From DATECU01 sp035286745 (GTDB taxonomy: Bacteria > Acidobacteriota > Vicinamibacteria > Fen-336), in the NCBI GenBank assembly GCA_035286745.1, contig DATECU010000196.1:1-38578 (forward strand): a stretch of DNA of 38,578 nucleotides, in the 5' to 3' direction. Numbering within the stretch: position 1 is the first letter of the stretch; each line of letters starts with the position of its first letter. This document shows, in pieces, positions 24,238 through 32,473 of this stretch. The notes beneath the pieces are model-generated. The model worked only from the letters and a program-made list of their open reading frames with translations. It made no database searches and was not told where the DNA came from. The position numbers and the translations under genes were made by a program.

Positions 24238-25194
24238 ATGCTCCCGGGAGTCGTCATCGAGGTCGATCGCCTGTCCAGGCGCTTCGGCGACTTCGTCGCC
24301 GTGGACCAGTTGAGCTTCGCGGTCCGGGAGGGCGAGGTGTTCGGCCTTCTGGGCAGCAACGGAGCCGGCAAGTCCACCGCCATCCGCATGCTCTGCGGAC
24401 TGCTCACCCCCAGCTCCGGCTCGGCGCGGGTGCTGGATCTGGAGGTGGCCCGGGACCCCGAGGGCGTCAAACGCCGCATCGGCTACATGACCCAGCGCTT
24501 CAGCCTCTACGACGACCTCACGGTCCGCGACAACCTCCGCTTCTTCGGCGGCATCTATGGCCTCCGGGGCGCGACCTTCGCCGAACGCGCCGCCTGGGCG
24601 GTGGAAACGGCCGGCCTTGCCGGCAAGGAAGACCTGCTCACCCGCTCCTTGCCCGGTGGCTGGAAGCAGCGGCTGGCGCTCGCCTGTTCCGTCTTGCACC
24701 GCCCCCGGGTGCTCTTCCTCGACGAGCCCACGGGTGGCGTCGACCCCGTCTCCAGGCGGCGCTTCTGGACCCTGATCGACACCATGGCTGGGCAGGGCGT
24801 GACCATCATCGTCACCACCCACTATCTGGACGAGGCCGAGCGCTGCGATCGCATCGCCCTCATGCACGCCGGACGGCTGGTCGCGCTGGGGTCGGTGGCC
24901 GAGCTCAAGAACGTCTTCGCGGGCCGGGCCCTCCTGGAGGTCGACTGCCCACGCTTCCTGGAAGCACACGAGCGGTTCGAGAAGGAGAGCTGGGTGCTGG
25001 AGGCTTCGCTCTTCGGCACCCGCTTGCACCTGGTGGTCGCCGAGGCCGAGGACGGCCAACGGCAGGCGGCCAGGGTGCTGGACGCGGGGGGCTTCACTCC
25101 CTTCGCCGTCGAACGCATCGTGCCCTCGCTGGAAGACGTCTTCATCCACTGCATCGAGAGCGAGGAAGCGGCGCGCCGAGGTCGAGAGCTGTGA
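24238..25194 (+). CDS. ABC transporter ATPase, YbhF C-half type
   Basis: A 318-residue nucleotide-binding protein. It has Walker A GSNGAGKST (39-47), TQRFSLYDD as Q-loop, a variant signature LPGGWKQR (138-145), Walker B VLFLDEPT and a normal switch His195 (TTHYLDEAERCD). E. coli YbhF's second half carries a similarly altered signature. The variant signature of this subunit faces the normal Walker A of its partner, so the heterodimer is functionally asymmetric. ATG 24238 is used; a GTG directly before it is also in frame. It begins five bases after the tolC-like stop and overlaps the permease start (GTGA). Confidence 0.88.
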   Translation: MLPGVVIEVDRLSRRFGDFVAVDQLSFAVREGEVFGLLGSNGAGKSTAIRMLCGLLTPSSGSARVLDLEVARDPEGVKRRIGYMTQRFSLYDDLTVRDNLRFFGGIYGLRGATFAERAAWAVETAGLAGKEDLLTRSLPGGWKQRLALACSVLHRPRVLFLDEPTGGVDPVSRRRFWTLIDTMAGQGVTIIVTTHYLDEAERCDRIALMHAGRLVALGSVAELKNVFAGRALLEVDCPRFLEAHERFEKESWVLEASLFGTRLHLVVAEAEDGQRQAARVLDAGGFTPFAVERIVPSLEDVFIHCIESEEAARRGREL

Positions 25195-26309
25195 AGCCGC
25201 GCAAGGTGTGGGCGATCGCCGTCAAGGAACTGCGCCAGGCGGCCCGCGACCCGCTAACCCTGGGCATGCTGCTGGGCGTGCCCACCATGATGCTGCTGAT
25301 GTACGGCTACGCGCTCAACTTCGACGTTCGGCACGTACCCTTGGCGATCCAGGACCTGGACCAGAGCGCGCGCAGCCGAGCCCTGATCTCCTCCTTCGTC
25401 AACTCCGGCTACTTCGATCGAGTGGCCGACCTGCCGGCGGGAGCGGCGCTGGACCGCGTCACCGAGACCCGCCTGGCGCGCGCCATCCTGCGCATCCCCC
25501 AGGGCTACGCCCGCGAGCTGGCGGCGGGACGCACGGCCTCGGTGCAGTTGGTGCTGGACGGGGCCGACGCCAACACCGCCACCACCGTCCTGGGTTACGC
25601 GCAGGCCCTGGTCGGCGAGGCCAACCTGGAGATCCGGCGGGACAGCTTCGGCGACGGCGAGCCGGCCATCGCCTATGATCCCCGCGTCTGGTACAACCCC
25701 GAGCTGCGCTCCACCCAGTTCCTGGTGCCCGGCCTGATCGGCTTCATCCTCATGCTCACCGCCGTGCTCTCCACCGCCCTCTCCGTGGTGCGGGAAAAGG
25801 AGCGCGGCACCATGGAGCAGCTTCGGGTCACCTCGCTGCACCCCGGTGAGCTGATCGTGGGAAAGACCCTACCCTACCTGGGCATCTCGCTCCTGGCGAC
25901 CGTCCTCATCCTGCTGGCCGCTCGCTTCCTGTTCGGGGTCTCCGTACGCGGCCCCTACCTCGACCTGTTCCTGGCCACCCTGATCTACTTGATTGGCGCG
26001 TTAGGCTTCGGGTTGCTGGTCTCCAGCTTCGCCGACACCCAGGCCATGGCCTTCCAGGCCGGCAGCGTGGCCTCCATGCTTCCCGCCATCTTCCTGTCCG
26101 GCTTCATCTTCCCCATCCGCTCCATGCCCGAGCCCTTGCAGCTCGTCACCTACGCGGTGCCCGCCCGCTACTTCAACGTGATCCTGCGCGGGGTGATCCT
26201 GAAGGGTGCCGGGCTCGCACCCTACGGACGCGACCTGGCCTTCCTGGTTCTGTACGCGGTGGTGGTCCTGGCCATCGCCTACGCGCGGCTGACCCGGCGG
26301 GAGGTCTAG
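25191..26309 (+). CDS. ABC-2 type permease (YbhS-like)
   Basis: A 372-residue inner-membrane permease. The topology is one membrane span near residues 22-42 (LTLGMLLGVPTMMLLMYGYAL), then a periplasmic domain (about 45-185, with the family-type DLDQSARSRALISSF), then five spans. The conserved EKERGTMEQLRVTSLHPGELIVGK coupling segment lies between the first two, and the late motif FLSGFIFPIRSMPEPLQ follows. GTG 25191 overlaps the ATPase stop. It is predicted to heterodimerise with the next gene product to form the export path for a lipophilic substrate. Confidence 0.9.
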   Translation: MKPRKVWAIAVKELRQAARDPLTLGMLLGVPTMMLLMYGYALNFDVRHVPLAIQDLDQSARSRALISSFVNSGYFDRVADLPAGAALDRVTETRLARAILRIPQGYARELAAGRTASVQLVLDGADANTATTVLGYAQALVGEANLEIRRDSFGDGEPAIAYDPRVWYNPELRSTQFLVPGLIGFILMLTAVLSTALSVVREKERGTMEQLRVTSLHPGELIVGKTLPYLGISLLATVLILLAARFLFGVSVRGPYLDLFLATLIYLIGALGFGLLVSSFADTQAMAFQAGSVASMLPAIFLSGFIFPIRSMPEPLQLVTYAVPARYFNVILRGVILKGAGLAPYGRDLAFLVLYAVVVLAIAYARLTRREV

Positions 26310-26311
26310 CC

Positions 26312-27466
26312 GTGTACGCCCTGTTCCGGGTGGTGGTCAAGGAGTTCTTGCAGCTCCGCCAGGACCGCAAGATGATTCCGGTGCTGCTGGTGGGGCCGGT
26401 GGCGCAGTTGATCATGCTGGGTTATGCGGCCAACCTCGACGTTACCCGCATCCCTCTGCTGGCGGTGGACCAGGACCGGAGCGCCGAGAGCCGCGCCCTG
26501 CTGCGCCGCTTCACCGGCTCCGGCTACTTCGAGCTGGTGGGTACCGAGGACACCGCGGAGGGCATCGAGCCCTGGCTGGTGCGAAGCCAGGCCCAGGTGG
26601 CGGTGGTGATCGGCGCCGGCTACGGGGCGGCGATCCAGGGCGGCGGGCGGCCGCAGGTCCAGGCCATCGCCGACGGCAGCGACGCCAACTCGGCGGTGGT
26701 GGGCCTCTCCCACGCCTCGCGCATCGTGGCCGCCGTCGGCGCGGAGCTGGCGGCCTCCCGGCTCGCACGCCAAGAGCGACGGGCTGCAGCCAGGAGCGGG
26801 CGACCTCCGCGCACCCTGGGCCGCATCGACCTGCGGCCTCGCATCCTCTACAACCCCGACCTGCGCAGCCGCTGGTTCTACGTGCCGGCGGTGTTGGCGC
26901 TGGTGCTGATGCTGGTCACCATGATCCTGCCCTCGATGGCGGTGGTGCGCGAGAAGGAGATCGGCACCCTGGAGCAGATCATCGTCACCCCGCTCCGGCC
27001 CTGGCAGCTCATCCTGGGCAAGCTCCTGCCCTTCGTCGTCATCGGCATCTTCGACATGCTGCTGATCGTCGGCTTCGCCACCCTGCTGCTCCGGGTGCCC
27101 CTGGCCGGCTCGCTCCTCCTGCTTACCGGCCTCACCCTGCTCTATCTCATGAACACGCTGGGCCTCGGCTTGCTGGTCTCGACCATCGTGAACACCCAAC
27201 AGCAGGCCATGATGGCCTCCATCTACGGCCTGATGGTGCCCATGATCTACCTCTCCGGCCTGGTCTTCCCCATCGAGAACATGCCGCGCTTTTTCCAGAT
27301 CGTCACCTACGGCATTCCCGTCCGCTACTACGGCAACATCATCCGGGGCATCTTCCTCCGCGGCTCCGGCATCGACGTCCTCTGGCCCGATGCGCTCGCC
27401 CTCTTCGGCATCGGCACGGCGGTGCTCACCCTCGCCTCGTTGCGCTTCCGCAAGAACCTCGACTGA
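26312..27466 (+). CDS. ABC-2 type permease (YbhR-like)
   Basis: A 384-residue paralogue of the preceding permease with the same layout: an N-terminal span (IPVLLVGPVAQLIMLGYAANL), a periplasmic domain with VDQDRSAESRALLRRF, then spans around VLALVLMLVTMILPSM. The EKEIGTLEQIIVTPLRPWQLILGK segment and YLSGLVFPIENMPRFFQ follow. GTG 26312 lies two bases after the previous stop. It is the last gene of the operon, since the next gene has its own ribosome-binding site and no functional link. Confidence 0.9.
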   Translation: MYALFRVVVKEFLQLRQDRKMIPVLLVGPVAQLIMLGYAANLDVTRIPLLAVDQDRSAESRALLRRFTGSGYFELVGTEDTAEGIEPWLVRSQAQVAVVIGAGYGAAIQGGGRPQVQAIADGSDANSAVVGLSHASRIVAAVGAELAASRLARQERRAAARSGRPPRTLGRIDLRPRILYNPDLRSRWFYVPAVLALVLMLVTMILPSMAVVREKEIGTLEQIIVTPLRPWQLILGKLLPFVVIGIFDMLLIVGFATLLLRVPLAGSLLLLTGLTLLYLMNTLGLGLLVSTIVNTQQQAMMASIYGLMVPMIYLSGLVFPIENMPRFFQIVTYGIPVRYYGNIIRGIFLRGSGIDVLWPDALALFGIGTAVLTLASLRFRKNLD

Positions 27467-27513
27467 GCTTCGGCTAACATCAGGGCAGGCCCTCCGCGAT
27501 TGGGGGAGGTGGG

Positions 27514-28107
27514 ATGGCGTCCTCAGAGGTCGGACCGAACACCGGAGACAAGGACGAGTCCGCGGACCGCTTGTTCGTCCGCAGGGCAGCGGTGACCACG
27601 GCCCTGATCGCGGTGGCACTGGCGGTCGTGGGCATGGGCGGCAGCAACGCCAGCCAGGATGTCCAGTTGGCTCAGCAACAGGTCTCCGACCAGTGGGCGT
27701 TCTACCAGTCGAAGGTGATGCGGGAGCACCTCTACCGCATCGAGAAGCAGCACCTGGAGGACGATCTCCTGGAGAAGCGCGGAAGCCTGTCCCCCGAGGC
27801 CCTGAGCCACAAGGAGGCCCTGCTCGACCACATGCGCAAGGAGGAGGAGCGCTACACGGCCGAGAAGAAGGAGATCGAGCTGGTGGCCCGCGGCCACGAG
27901 CAAAGCCGCGACCTCAACCAGCGCAAGCACCCCCACTTCCAGTTCGGAGCCGTCCTCTTGCAGATCGCCATCGTACTGGCGGCCATGGCCATCCTGACCC
28001 ATGCCCGCCCGGTCTTCTACGCCGCGTTGGGCGCCGCCGCGTTGGGCGCGCTCCTGGGCGCCAACGGCTTCTGGTTGTTCTTCCGCGTGCCCTTCCTGGG
28101 GCACTGA
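27514..28107 (+). CDS. DUF4337-family membrane protein
   Basis: A 197-residue protein of the DUF4337 type: an N-terminal span (about 25-43), the characteristic NASQDVQLAQQQVSDQWAFYQSK stretch, a charged coiled-coil region (about 70-135) and two C-terminal spans (about 143-162 and 168-190). The function of the family is unknown. GGGGGAGGTGGG directly before ATG 27514 is a strong ribosome-binding site. It is separated from the efflux operon by 47 bases containing a possible weak -10 (TAACAT, 27475-27480), so read-through is possible. Confidence 0.8.
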   Translation: MASSEVGPNTGDKDESADRLFVRRAAVTTALIAVALAVVGMGGSNASQDVQLAQQQVSDQWAFYQSKVMREHLYRIEKQHLEDDLLEKRGSLSPEALSHKEALLDHMRKEEERYTAEKKEIELVARGHEQSRDLNQRKHPHFQFGAVLLQIAIVLAAMAILTHARPVFYAALGAAALGALLGANGFWLFFRVPFLGH

Positions 28108-28162
28108 CGCCCTCTCACGACCGGTAGCGGTCAGCGTTCAGCGATCAGCTGTCAGCTACGGC

Positions 28163-28190
28163 AACGAACGGGAACCACAGAGGCGCGCCG
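28163..28190 (+). repeat. dispersed repeat, copy D
   Basis: The 5' half is identical in order to copy C (AACGAACGGGAACCACAGAGG), but it is cut off after GCGC and runs straight into the hairpin-containing element. Confidence 0.75.
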
Positions 28191-28218
28191 ATAGGGAATG
28201 GGCTCCCCCTCACCCTAT

Positions 28219-28244
28219 CCCTCTCCCCGCAAGCGGGGAGAGGG
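28219..28244. terminator. strong 12-bp hairpin, possible bidirectional terminator
   Basis: CCCTCTCCCCGC (28219-28230) and GCGGGGAGAGGG (28233-28244) form a perfect 12-bp stem with only AA between them. It lies between convergent genes. There is no T-tract on either side. The same CTCCCCGCAAGCGGGGAGAG motif is a widespread intergenic repeat in proteobacterial and other genomes, so it may be a repeat rather than a dedicated terminator. Confidence 0.5.
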
Positions 28245-28367
28245 GAGTTGCTGCGCCAAGCCTCCGGCCAGCTCCAAGCTCTTCCGATCCTCTCCGCTCG
28301 CACCTCGGGGGGACCCCTCTCCCCGCCCTCCGTACCGCACCACCCGGCTCTCCGCTATACGAATCCG

Positions 28368-28400
28368 TTCTCTGTGCCTCTGCGCCTCTGTGGTTGCGTT
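28368..28400 (-). repeat. dispersed CACAGAGGCGCAGAGG repeat, copy E
   Basis: A reversed full-length core (AACCACAGAGGCGCAGAGGC on the minus strand), running up to the stop codon of the threonine synthase-like gene. Confidence 0.8.
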
Positions 28401-29676
28401 ACGTACCGGAGATCGGGCGGGCCTTCAGGTACGCGGCCAGGTCGTCATCGTCGGGTTTCAGGCTGTCCGGCTCGCCCGCGGCCTTGAGTGCGGTGCGCAC
28501 GTCCTTGAGGCCGCTCCCGGTGATCACAGCCAGAGCCGTGGCACGGCGGCCGACAATCCCGTCCTTGACGGCCAGCCGCAGGCCGGCGACGCCCGCCACA
28601 CCCGCCGGCTCGCCGAACACGCCGGAAAGCCGCCCGGTCACCCGCATGGCCTCCAGGATCGCCTCGTCGGGCACGGCAATGAAGGTCCCCCCCGACTGCC
28701 GCACGGCCGCCAGCGCCTTTCTCCAGTTCCGCGGGTGGCCCACGCAGATGCTGTCGGCCAGCGTCTCCGCCGGCCCGGGAATGAGATCGCGCTTCTCCCT
28801 GAAGGCGTCGACCAGCGGGCGCGCGCCCTGGGCCTGCACCGCCAGGAGACGCGGCAGCCGGGGGATGAAGCCTAGCGCGTGCATCTCGCGGAGCCCCTTC
28901 CAGATGCCGGCGATGGTGCAGCCGTCCCCCACCGACACCGCCACCCAATCGGGAACCCCCGCGCCCGTCTGTTCCGCGATCTCCAGACCGCAGGTCTTCT
29001 TGCCCTCGACCAGCGAGGGGTTCACGGCCGCGTTGCGGTTGTACCAGCCATAGCGGTCGCAGGCTCGCTGGCAGAACTCCCAGGTGGCGTCGTAGTCGGC
29101 CTGCACCCGGATCACCCGGGCCCCGAAGATCAGGAGTTGGGCCACCTTCGGCTCGGGAGCGAACTGGGGGACGAAGATCACCGCCGGCAGCCCAACGCTG
29201 GCCGCCGCTCCCGCCAGGGATGAAGCTGCGTTCCCGGTTGAGGCGCAAGCCACCACGGTTGCCTTGCGCGCGAGCGCCCGAGCCACACCCACGGCGCTGG
29301 CTCGGTCCTTGAACGAGGCGGTGGGGTTCCGGCCCTCATCCTTGAGGATGAGACCGCGCACTCCGGCCCATGCCGCCAGGCGCGGCGCATCGAGCAGTGG
29401 GGTCCAGCCCGCGGCGAGCGGGGGCCGCCGGGCCTGGCTCGGCACCGGCAGCAGCTCCGCATAACGCCAGAGATGGTGGGAGCGGCCGGCCAAGCTGCGG
29501 CGGTTCAGCGAGCGTTTGACCGACGCCAGGTCGAACTCGATGTCGAGGACGCCCTCCGGTCCGCAACGCGGGCAAGGGCCGTCGAGTCCACGCGCATAGC
29601 GCTGGCCACACCTCATGCAGGTGAGGCCGGAGACGAAGCCGGGCCCTGCCTGGCGGCCGGCCGGCCGCGGCTTCAC
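28399..29676 (-). CDS. threonine synthase-like PLP enzyme with N-terminal zinc ribbon
   Basis: A 425-residue fold-type II enzyme. C20, C23, C35 and C38 (CMRC and CPRC) form a zinc ribbon found in many threonine synthases. LKDEGRNPTASFKDR carries the PLP lysine K123, ACASTGNAASS is the substrate loop, and SVGDGCTIAG is the phosphate loop. It converts O-phosphohomoserine to threonine if orthodox, although homologues act on other amino acids. GTG 29676 is chosen because it overlaps the upstream stop (GTGA) and keeps the first Cys pair; the later ATG 29616 would lose C20. It is coupled to another PLP enzyme, not to homoserine kinase or dehydrogenase, so a role outside threonine synthesis is possible. 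Confidence 0.85.
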   Translation of the reverse strand: MKPRPAGRQAGPGFVSGLTCMRCGQRYARGLDGPCPRCGPEGVLDIEFDLASVKRSLNRRSLAGRSHHLWRYAELLPVPSQARRPPLAAGWTPLLDAPRLAAWAGVRGLILKDEGRNPTASFKDRASAVGVARALARKATVVACASTGNAASSLAGAAASVGLPAVIFVPQFAPEPKVAQLLIFGARVIRVQADYDATWEFCQRACDRYGWYNRNAAVNPSLVEGKKTCGLEIAEQTGAGVPDWVAVSVGDGCTIAGIWKGLREMHALGFIPRLPRLLAVQAQGARPLVDAFREKRDLIPGPAETLADSICVGHPRNWRKALAAVRQSGGTFIAVPDEAILEAMRVTGRLSGVFGEPAGVAGVAGLRLAVKDGIVGRRATALAVITGSGLKDVRTALKAAGEPDSLKPDDDDLAAYLKARPISGT

Positions 29677-31013
29677 GATGCGCGCCGCTCCAGGATCCGG
29701 TGGTCCAACTCCGCCGCCCGCTCCTGCTGGCCGATCCAGAACCCCGGGTCCTCCAGCTCGCGCAGCTCCGCCACCGTCTTGCCTTGCTGCTCGACCCAGG
29801 TGAAGTACTTCTGGTTGTGCCAGCGGCGGCGAATCACCCGCGTGCCCTCCAGCACGTAGTCGCCCTTCTGGCCGCGGAAGACGGCGAGCCGCCGGCCGGC
29901 CTCGGCGTCGCTCATGGTCCCCCGCTCGCGATCGAGCCGCCGCAGGACCGAGGGATAGCGGTCGAAGCCGTCGGTGGCCACGGTGACCACCGCCTGGCGC
30001 GCGGTGAGGCCGTAGTGCCGCGCCACCTTGATCGCCGCCAACACGTTGCACACGCCGCTGATCCCGAAGCCGTCGACCAGGCTCCCGGCCAGCGTCGGAT
30101 CCACGCCTTCCTTCACCAGAGCTGCGGTGCCCTCCTGCAAGAGCTGCAAGCCAAGAAGGCACTCCTCATCGTCCACGCAGACCAGAAGGTCGGTGGCCAA
30201 CACGTTGTGGATCCAGGTCACGTGCTTGTCCCCGATGCCCTCGATGCGGTGGGCGCCGAAGCCGACGTTGTAGAGCGTTGGGCACTGGATGGGCTCCACC
30301 GCGACCGTGGCCGAGCCGGGGAACCAGCGCTTGAGGGCCTCGCCGGCGGCGATGGTCCCCGCCGAGCCCATGGCGGAGACGAAGGCGCCCAGATCCAGAC
30401 CGCGGGTGCTCAGCACCTCGAGGGCCGCGGACGAGGTGCAGTGGAAGTGGAAGCGGTAGTTGCCGAACTCCTCGAACTGGTTGAGGATCCGGTTCTCCGG
30501 ATCGCCGCGCAGTTCCTTGACCTTGTCGTAGATCTCCTTGACGTTCGACTCCGAGCCGGGGGTGGCGATCACCTCGGCGCCGTAGGCGCGGATCTTCTCG
30601 AATCGTTCGGCGCTCATCTCCTCCGGCAGCACCACCAGCGAGCGGTAGCCCATCCTCGGCCCCACCCAGGCGCCGCCGATGCCGAAGTTGCCGGTCGACG
30701 GAAAGACCAGCGTCTGCCGACCGGGAGCGCAGCGGCCCTCGATCTGCTTCTCCACCAGGATCGAGTAGGCAGGGCCCACCTTGTGCGAGCCGGTCGGGAA
30801 GAAGCGCCCCGAGAGCACCACGATGGGCGCCGCCACGCCGGTCAGGGCCTCGGGCAGCACGAAGTGTGGCACCTCGCCGGTGGCCTTCCAGGAGAGGTTG
30901 AAGAGGTTCAGGGGGTCGAGGGGGGTCGCCCGAGCGGCCCGCGCCTTTTCCCGGAGGTCGGTGGGCAGGAGCGAGGGCTCCCGCATCTCGGCGAACGTCG
31001 GTCCAAAGAGCAT
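29673..31013 (-). CDS. PLP-dependent enzyme of the cysteine synthase/tryptophan synthase-beta fold
   Basis: A 446-residue fold-type II enzyme. K78 in TGSHKVGPAY is the PLP lysine, PSTGNFGIGGA is the substrate loop, and SAMGSAGTIAAGEAL is the phosphate-binding loop. The last 70 residues (RVIRRRWHNQKYFTWVEQQGK onward) are not part of typical cysteine synthases. I cannot name the reaction; beta- or gamma-elimination/replacement or deamination are all possible. ATG 31013 begins the conserved part, and a -10-like TACAAT lies five bases before it. Its stop codon overlaps the start of the threonine synthase-like gene, so the two enzymes are probably made together. Confidence 0.8.
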   Translation of the reverse strand: MLFGPTFAEMREPSLLPTDLREKARAARATPLDPLNLFNLSWKATGEVPHFVLPEALTGVAAPIVVLSGRFFPTGSHKVGPAYSILVEKQIEGRCAPGRQTLVFPSTGNFGIGGAWVGPRMGYRSLVVLPEEMSAERFEKIRAYGAEVIATPGSESNVKEIYDKVKELRGDPENRILNQFEEFGNYRFHFHCTSSAALEVLSTRGLDLGAFVSAMGSAGTIAAGEALKRWFPGSATVAVEPIQCPTLYNVGFGAHRIEGIGDKHVTWIHNVLATDLLVCVDDEECLLGLQLLQEGTAALVKEGVDPTLAGSLVDGFGISGVCNVLAAIKVARHYGLTARQAVVTVATDGFDRYPSVLRRLDRERGTMSDAEAGRRLAVFRGQKGDYVLEGTRVIRRRWHNQKYFTWVEQQGKTVAELRELEDPGFWIGQQERAAELDHRILERRAS

Positions 31014-31018
31014 GGCGG

Positions 31019-31024
31019 ATTGTA
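31019..31024 (-). promoter_or_regulatory. -10-like TACAAT close to the PLP enzyme start
   Basis: On the minus strand TACAAT ends five bases before ATG 31013, so a transcript could start on the start codon. No clear -35 is seen. It shares the 64-base divergent spacer with the histidine kinase. Confidence 0.35.
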
Positions 31025-31064
31025 CTGCCGTGGGCCGAGAGCCAGGGAGCCAGGTCCCTTGGGG

Positions 31065-31070
31065 TATCCT
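31065..31070 (+). promoter_or_regulatory. -10-like TATCCT close to the histidine kinase start
   Basis: TATCCT ends seven bases before ATG 31078. There is no purine-rich ribosome-binding site between them, which again would suit a leaderless message. It is a weak match. Confidence 0.3.
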
Positions 31071-31077
31071 TCCACCG

Positions 31078-32466
31078 ATGGCGCCGCCCTCCACCCCCGA
31101 GGCCGGCAAGCCGGCCGCCCGGCACGCCCTTCCAGCCGTCGTCATTGCTCCCTTCGTGTTCGGTCTGCTGGGTTGGGCGGGTGTCGAGGGTGGCGCTTTC
31201 GGGCTTGAGTTCGCGCTCGCCGTCACCGCGCTCCTGAGCTCGGCCACGCTGGCGGCCGCCGTCTGGCGGGGCGCTCGCGCGCTGGGGCGACTCAAGCTGG
31301 AGGCCCAGCCCGCCCAGGCCACCATCCGGGGGACCGAGCAGCAGATCCTCATCCAGTCAGCCGCCCTGAACGCCGCGGCCAACGCGGTCGGCATCACCGA
31401 CCGTGACGGCCGGATCGTTTGGGTGAATCCCGCTTTCAGCCGGCTCACCGGCTATTCCGCGGAGGAAGCGGTGGGGCAGAGCTTCCGCTTGCTGCGCTCC
31501 GGTGTCCACGACCAACCCTTCTACGAAAGCCTCTGGGGCACCATCCTGGCGGGCCAGGTCTGGCAGGGCGAGGTTATCAACCGTCGCAAGGACGGCACCC
31601 TCTATCACGAACAGGCCGCCATCACCCCGGTGCGCGATTCGGCGGGCGCGATCACCCATTTCATCGCCGTCAAGGAAGACATCTCGGCGCGCAAGCAGGC
31701 CGAGGAAGCGCTGCGCCAGAGCGAGGAACGGCTGCGTCAGGCGCAGAAGCGGGAAGCCATCGCCCGGCTGGCGGGGGGCGTGGCTCACCACTTCAACAAC
31801 CTGCTGGCCGCCGTGCTGGGCCGGATCTCCCTGGCCCGGGAGGGCCTTGCCCCCGACAGCCGCGCCCGGCAACACCTGGACAAGGCGCTCGAGGCCGGCG
31901 ACAGAGCCGCCGACCTGGCCCGTCAGATGCTCGCCTACTCCGGCCGCGGGCACTTCCAGCTCCGGCCTGTCGACCTGTCCAGAGTGGTGCAGGAGAGCCT
32001 CGCCTTGCTGGCCGCCGCGGTTCCCAGCCAGACACAGCTGGAGACCGCGCTGGCCCCCGACCTGCCCGCGGTGCGTGCCGACCTGGGCCAGATGCAGCAG
32101 TTGCTCATGAACCTGACCATCAACGGGGCCGAGGCAATCGGCCCCAAGGTGGGCACCGTCCGCTTGGCGACTGGTCGGCTGCAGCTCGGCGCTGAGAGCG
32201 ATCGCTATACGCAGCACACTCAGGAGGCCCTGTCGCCGGGAGCCTATGTGTGCCTGGAGGTCGCGGACGATGGGGAAGGGATGGACCAAGCCACGATGGA
32301 GCGGATCTTCGACCCCTTCTTCAGCACCAAGTTCGTGGGGCGCGGCCTGGGGCTGGCCGCGGTTCTCGGCATCGTGCGAGGCCACCGAGGCGGCATCGAG
32401 GTGGTGAGCGTCCCCGGTCAGGGCGCGACCGTTCGAGTGGTGCTGCCAGCGACCGAGGGACCCTAG
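31078..32466 (+). CDS. PAS-domain sensor histidine kinase
   Basis: A 462-residue kinase. Two hydrophobic spans (about 18-35 and 42-63) anchor it. A PAS domain (about 92-205) has GITDRDGRIVWVNPAFSRLTGYSAEE and the PAC end FIAVKEDISARKQAEEAL. A coiled linker and the dimerisation/phosphorylation helix follow with GGVAHHFNNLL, where H237 is the likely phosphorylated residue; the usual AHDFNN is AHHFNN here. The ATPase part has an N box (LTINGAEAI), G1 (DDGEGMD), F box (FDPFFSTKF) and G2 (GRGLGLAAV). No receiver domain or response-regulator gene lies nearby, so it is an orphan. Its signal may relate to the divergent PLP enzymes, with which it shares a 64-base promoter region. Confidence 0.9.
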   Translation: MAPPSTPEAGKPAARHALPAVVIAPFVFGLLGWAGVEGGAFGLEFALAVTALLSSATLAAAVWRGARALGRLKLEAQPAQATIRGTEQQILIQSAALNAAANAVGITDRDGRIVWVNPAFSRLTGYSAEEAVGQSFRLLRSGVHDQPFYESLWGTILAGQVWQGEVINRRKDGTLYHEQAAITPVRDSAGAITHFIAVKEDISARKQAEEALRQSEERLRQAQKREAIARLAGGVAHHFNNLLAAVLGRISLAREGLAPDSRARQHLDKALEAGDRAADLARQMLAYSGRGHFQLRPVDLSRVVQESLALLAAAVPSQTQLETALAPDLPAVRADLGQMQQLLMNLTINGAEAIGPKVGTVRLATGRLQLGAESDRYTQHTQEALSPGAYVCLEVADDGEGMDQATMERIFDPFFSTKFVGRGLGLAAVLGIVRGHRGGIEVVSVPGQGATVRVVLPATEGP

Positions 32467-32473
32467 CTCCTCC

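Larger units (their letters stand above)
28108..28398. other. repeat-built spacer between convergent genes
   Basis: No gene is seen in these 291 bases. They contain a GGTCAGC/ATCAGC direct-repeat stretch (28125-28158), a forward CACAGAGGCGC copy (28163-28190), a strong hairpin (28219-28244), about 120 bases without recognised features, and a reversed CACAGAGGCGC copy (28368-28400). AACCACAGAGGCGC at 28173-28186 and its complement at 28382-28395 form terminal inverted repeats. Confidence 0.8.

Noticed and set aside
29677..30162. N-terminal extension of the threonine synthase-like frame
   Set aside because: The extension is antisense-like Arg/Gly-rich sequence overlapping the preceding enzyme in another frame. 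The GTGA overlap and zinc ribbon fix the start at 29676.
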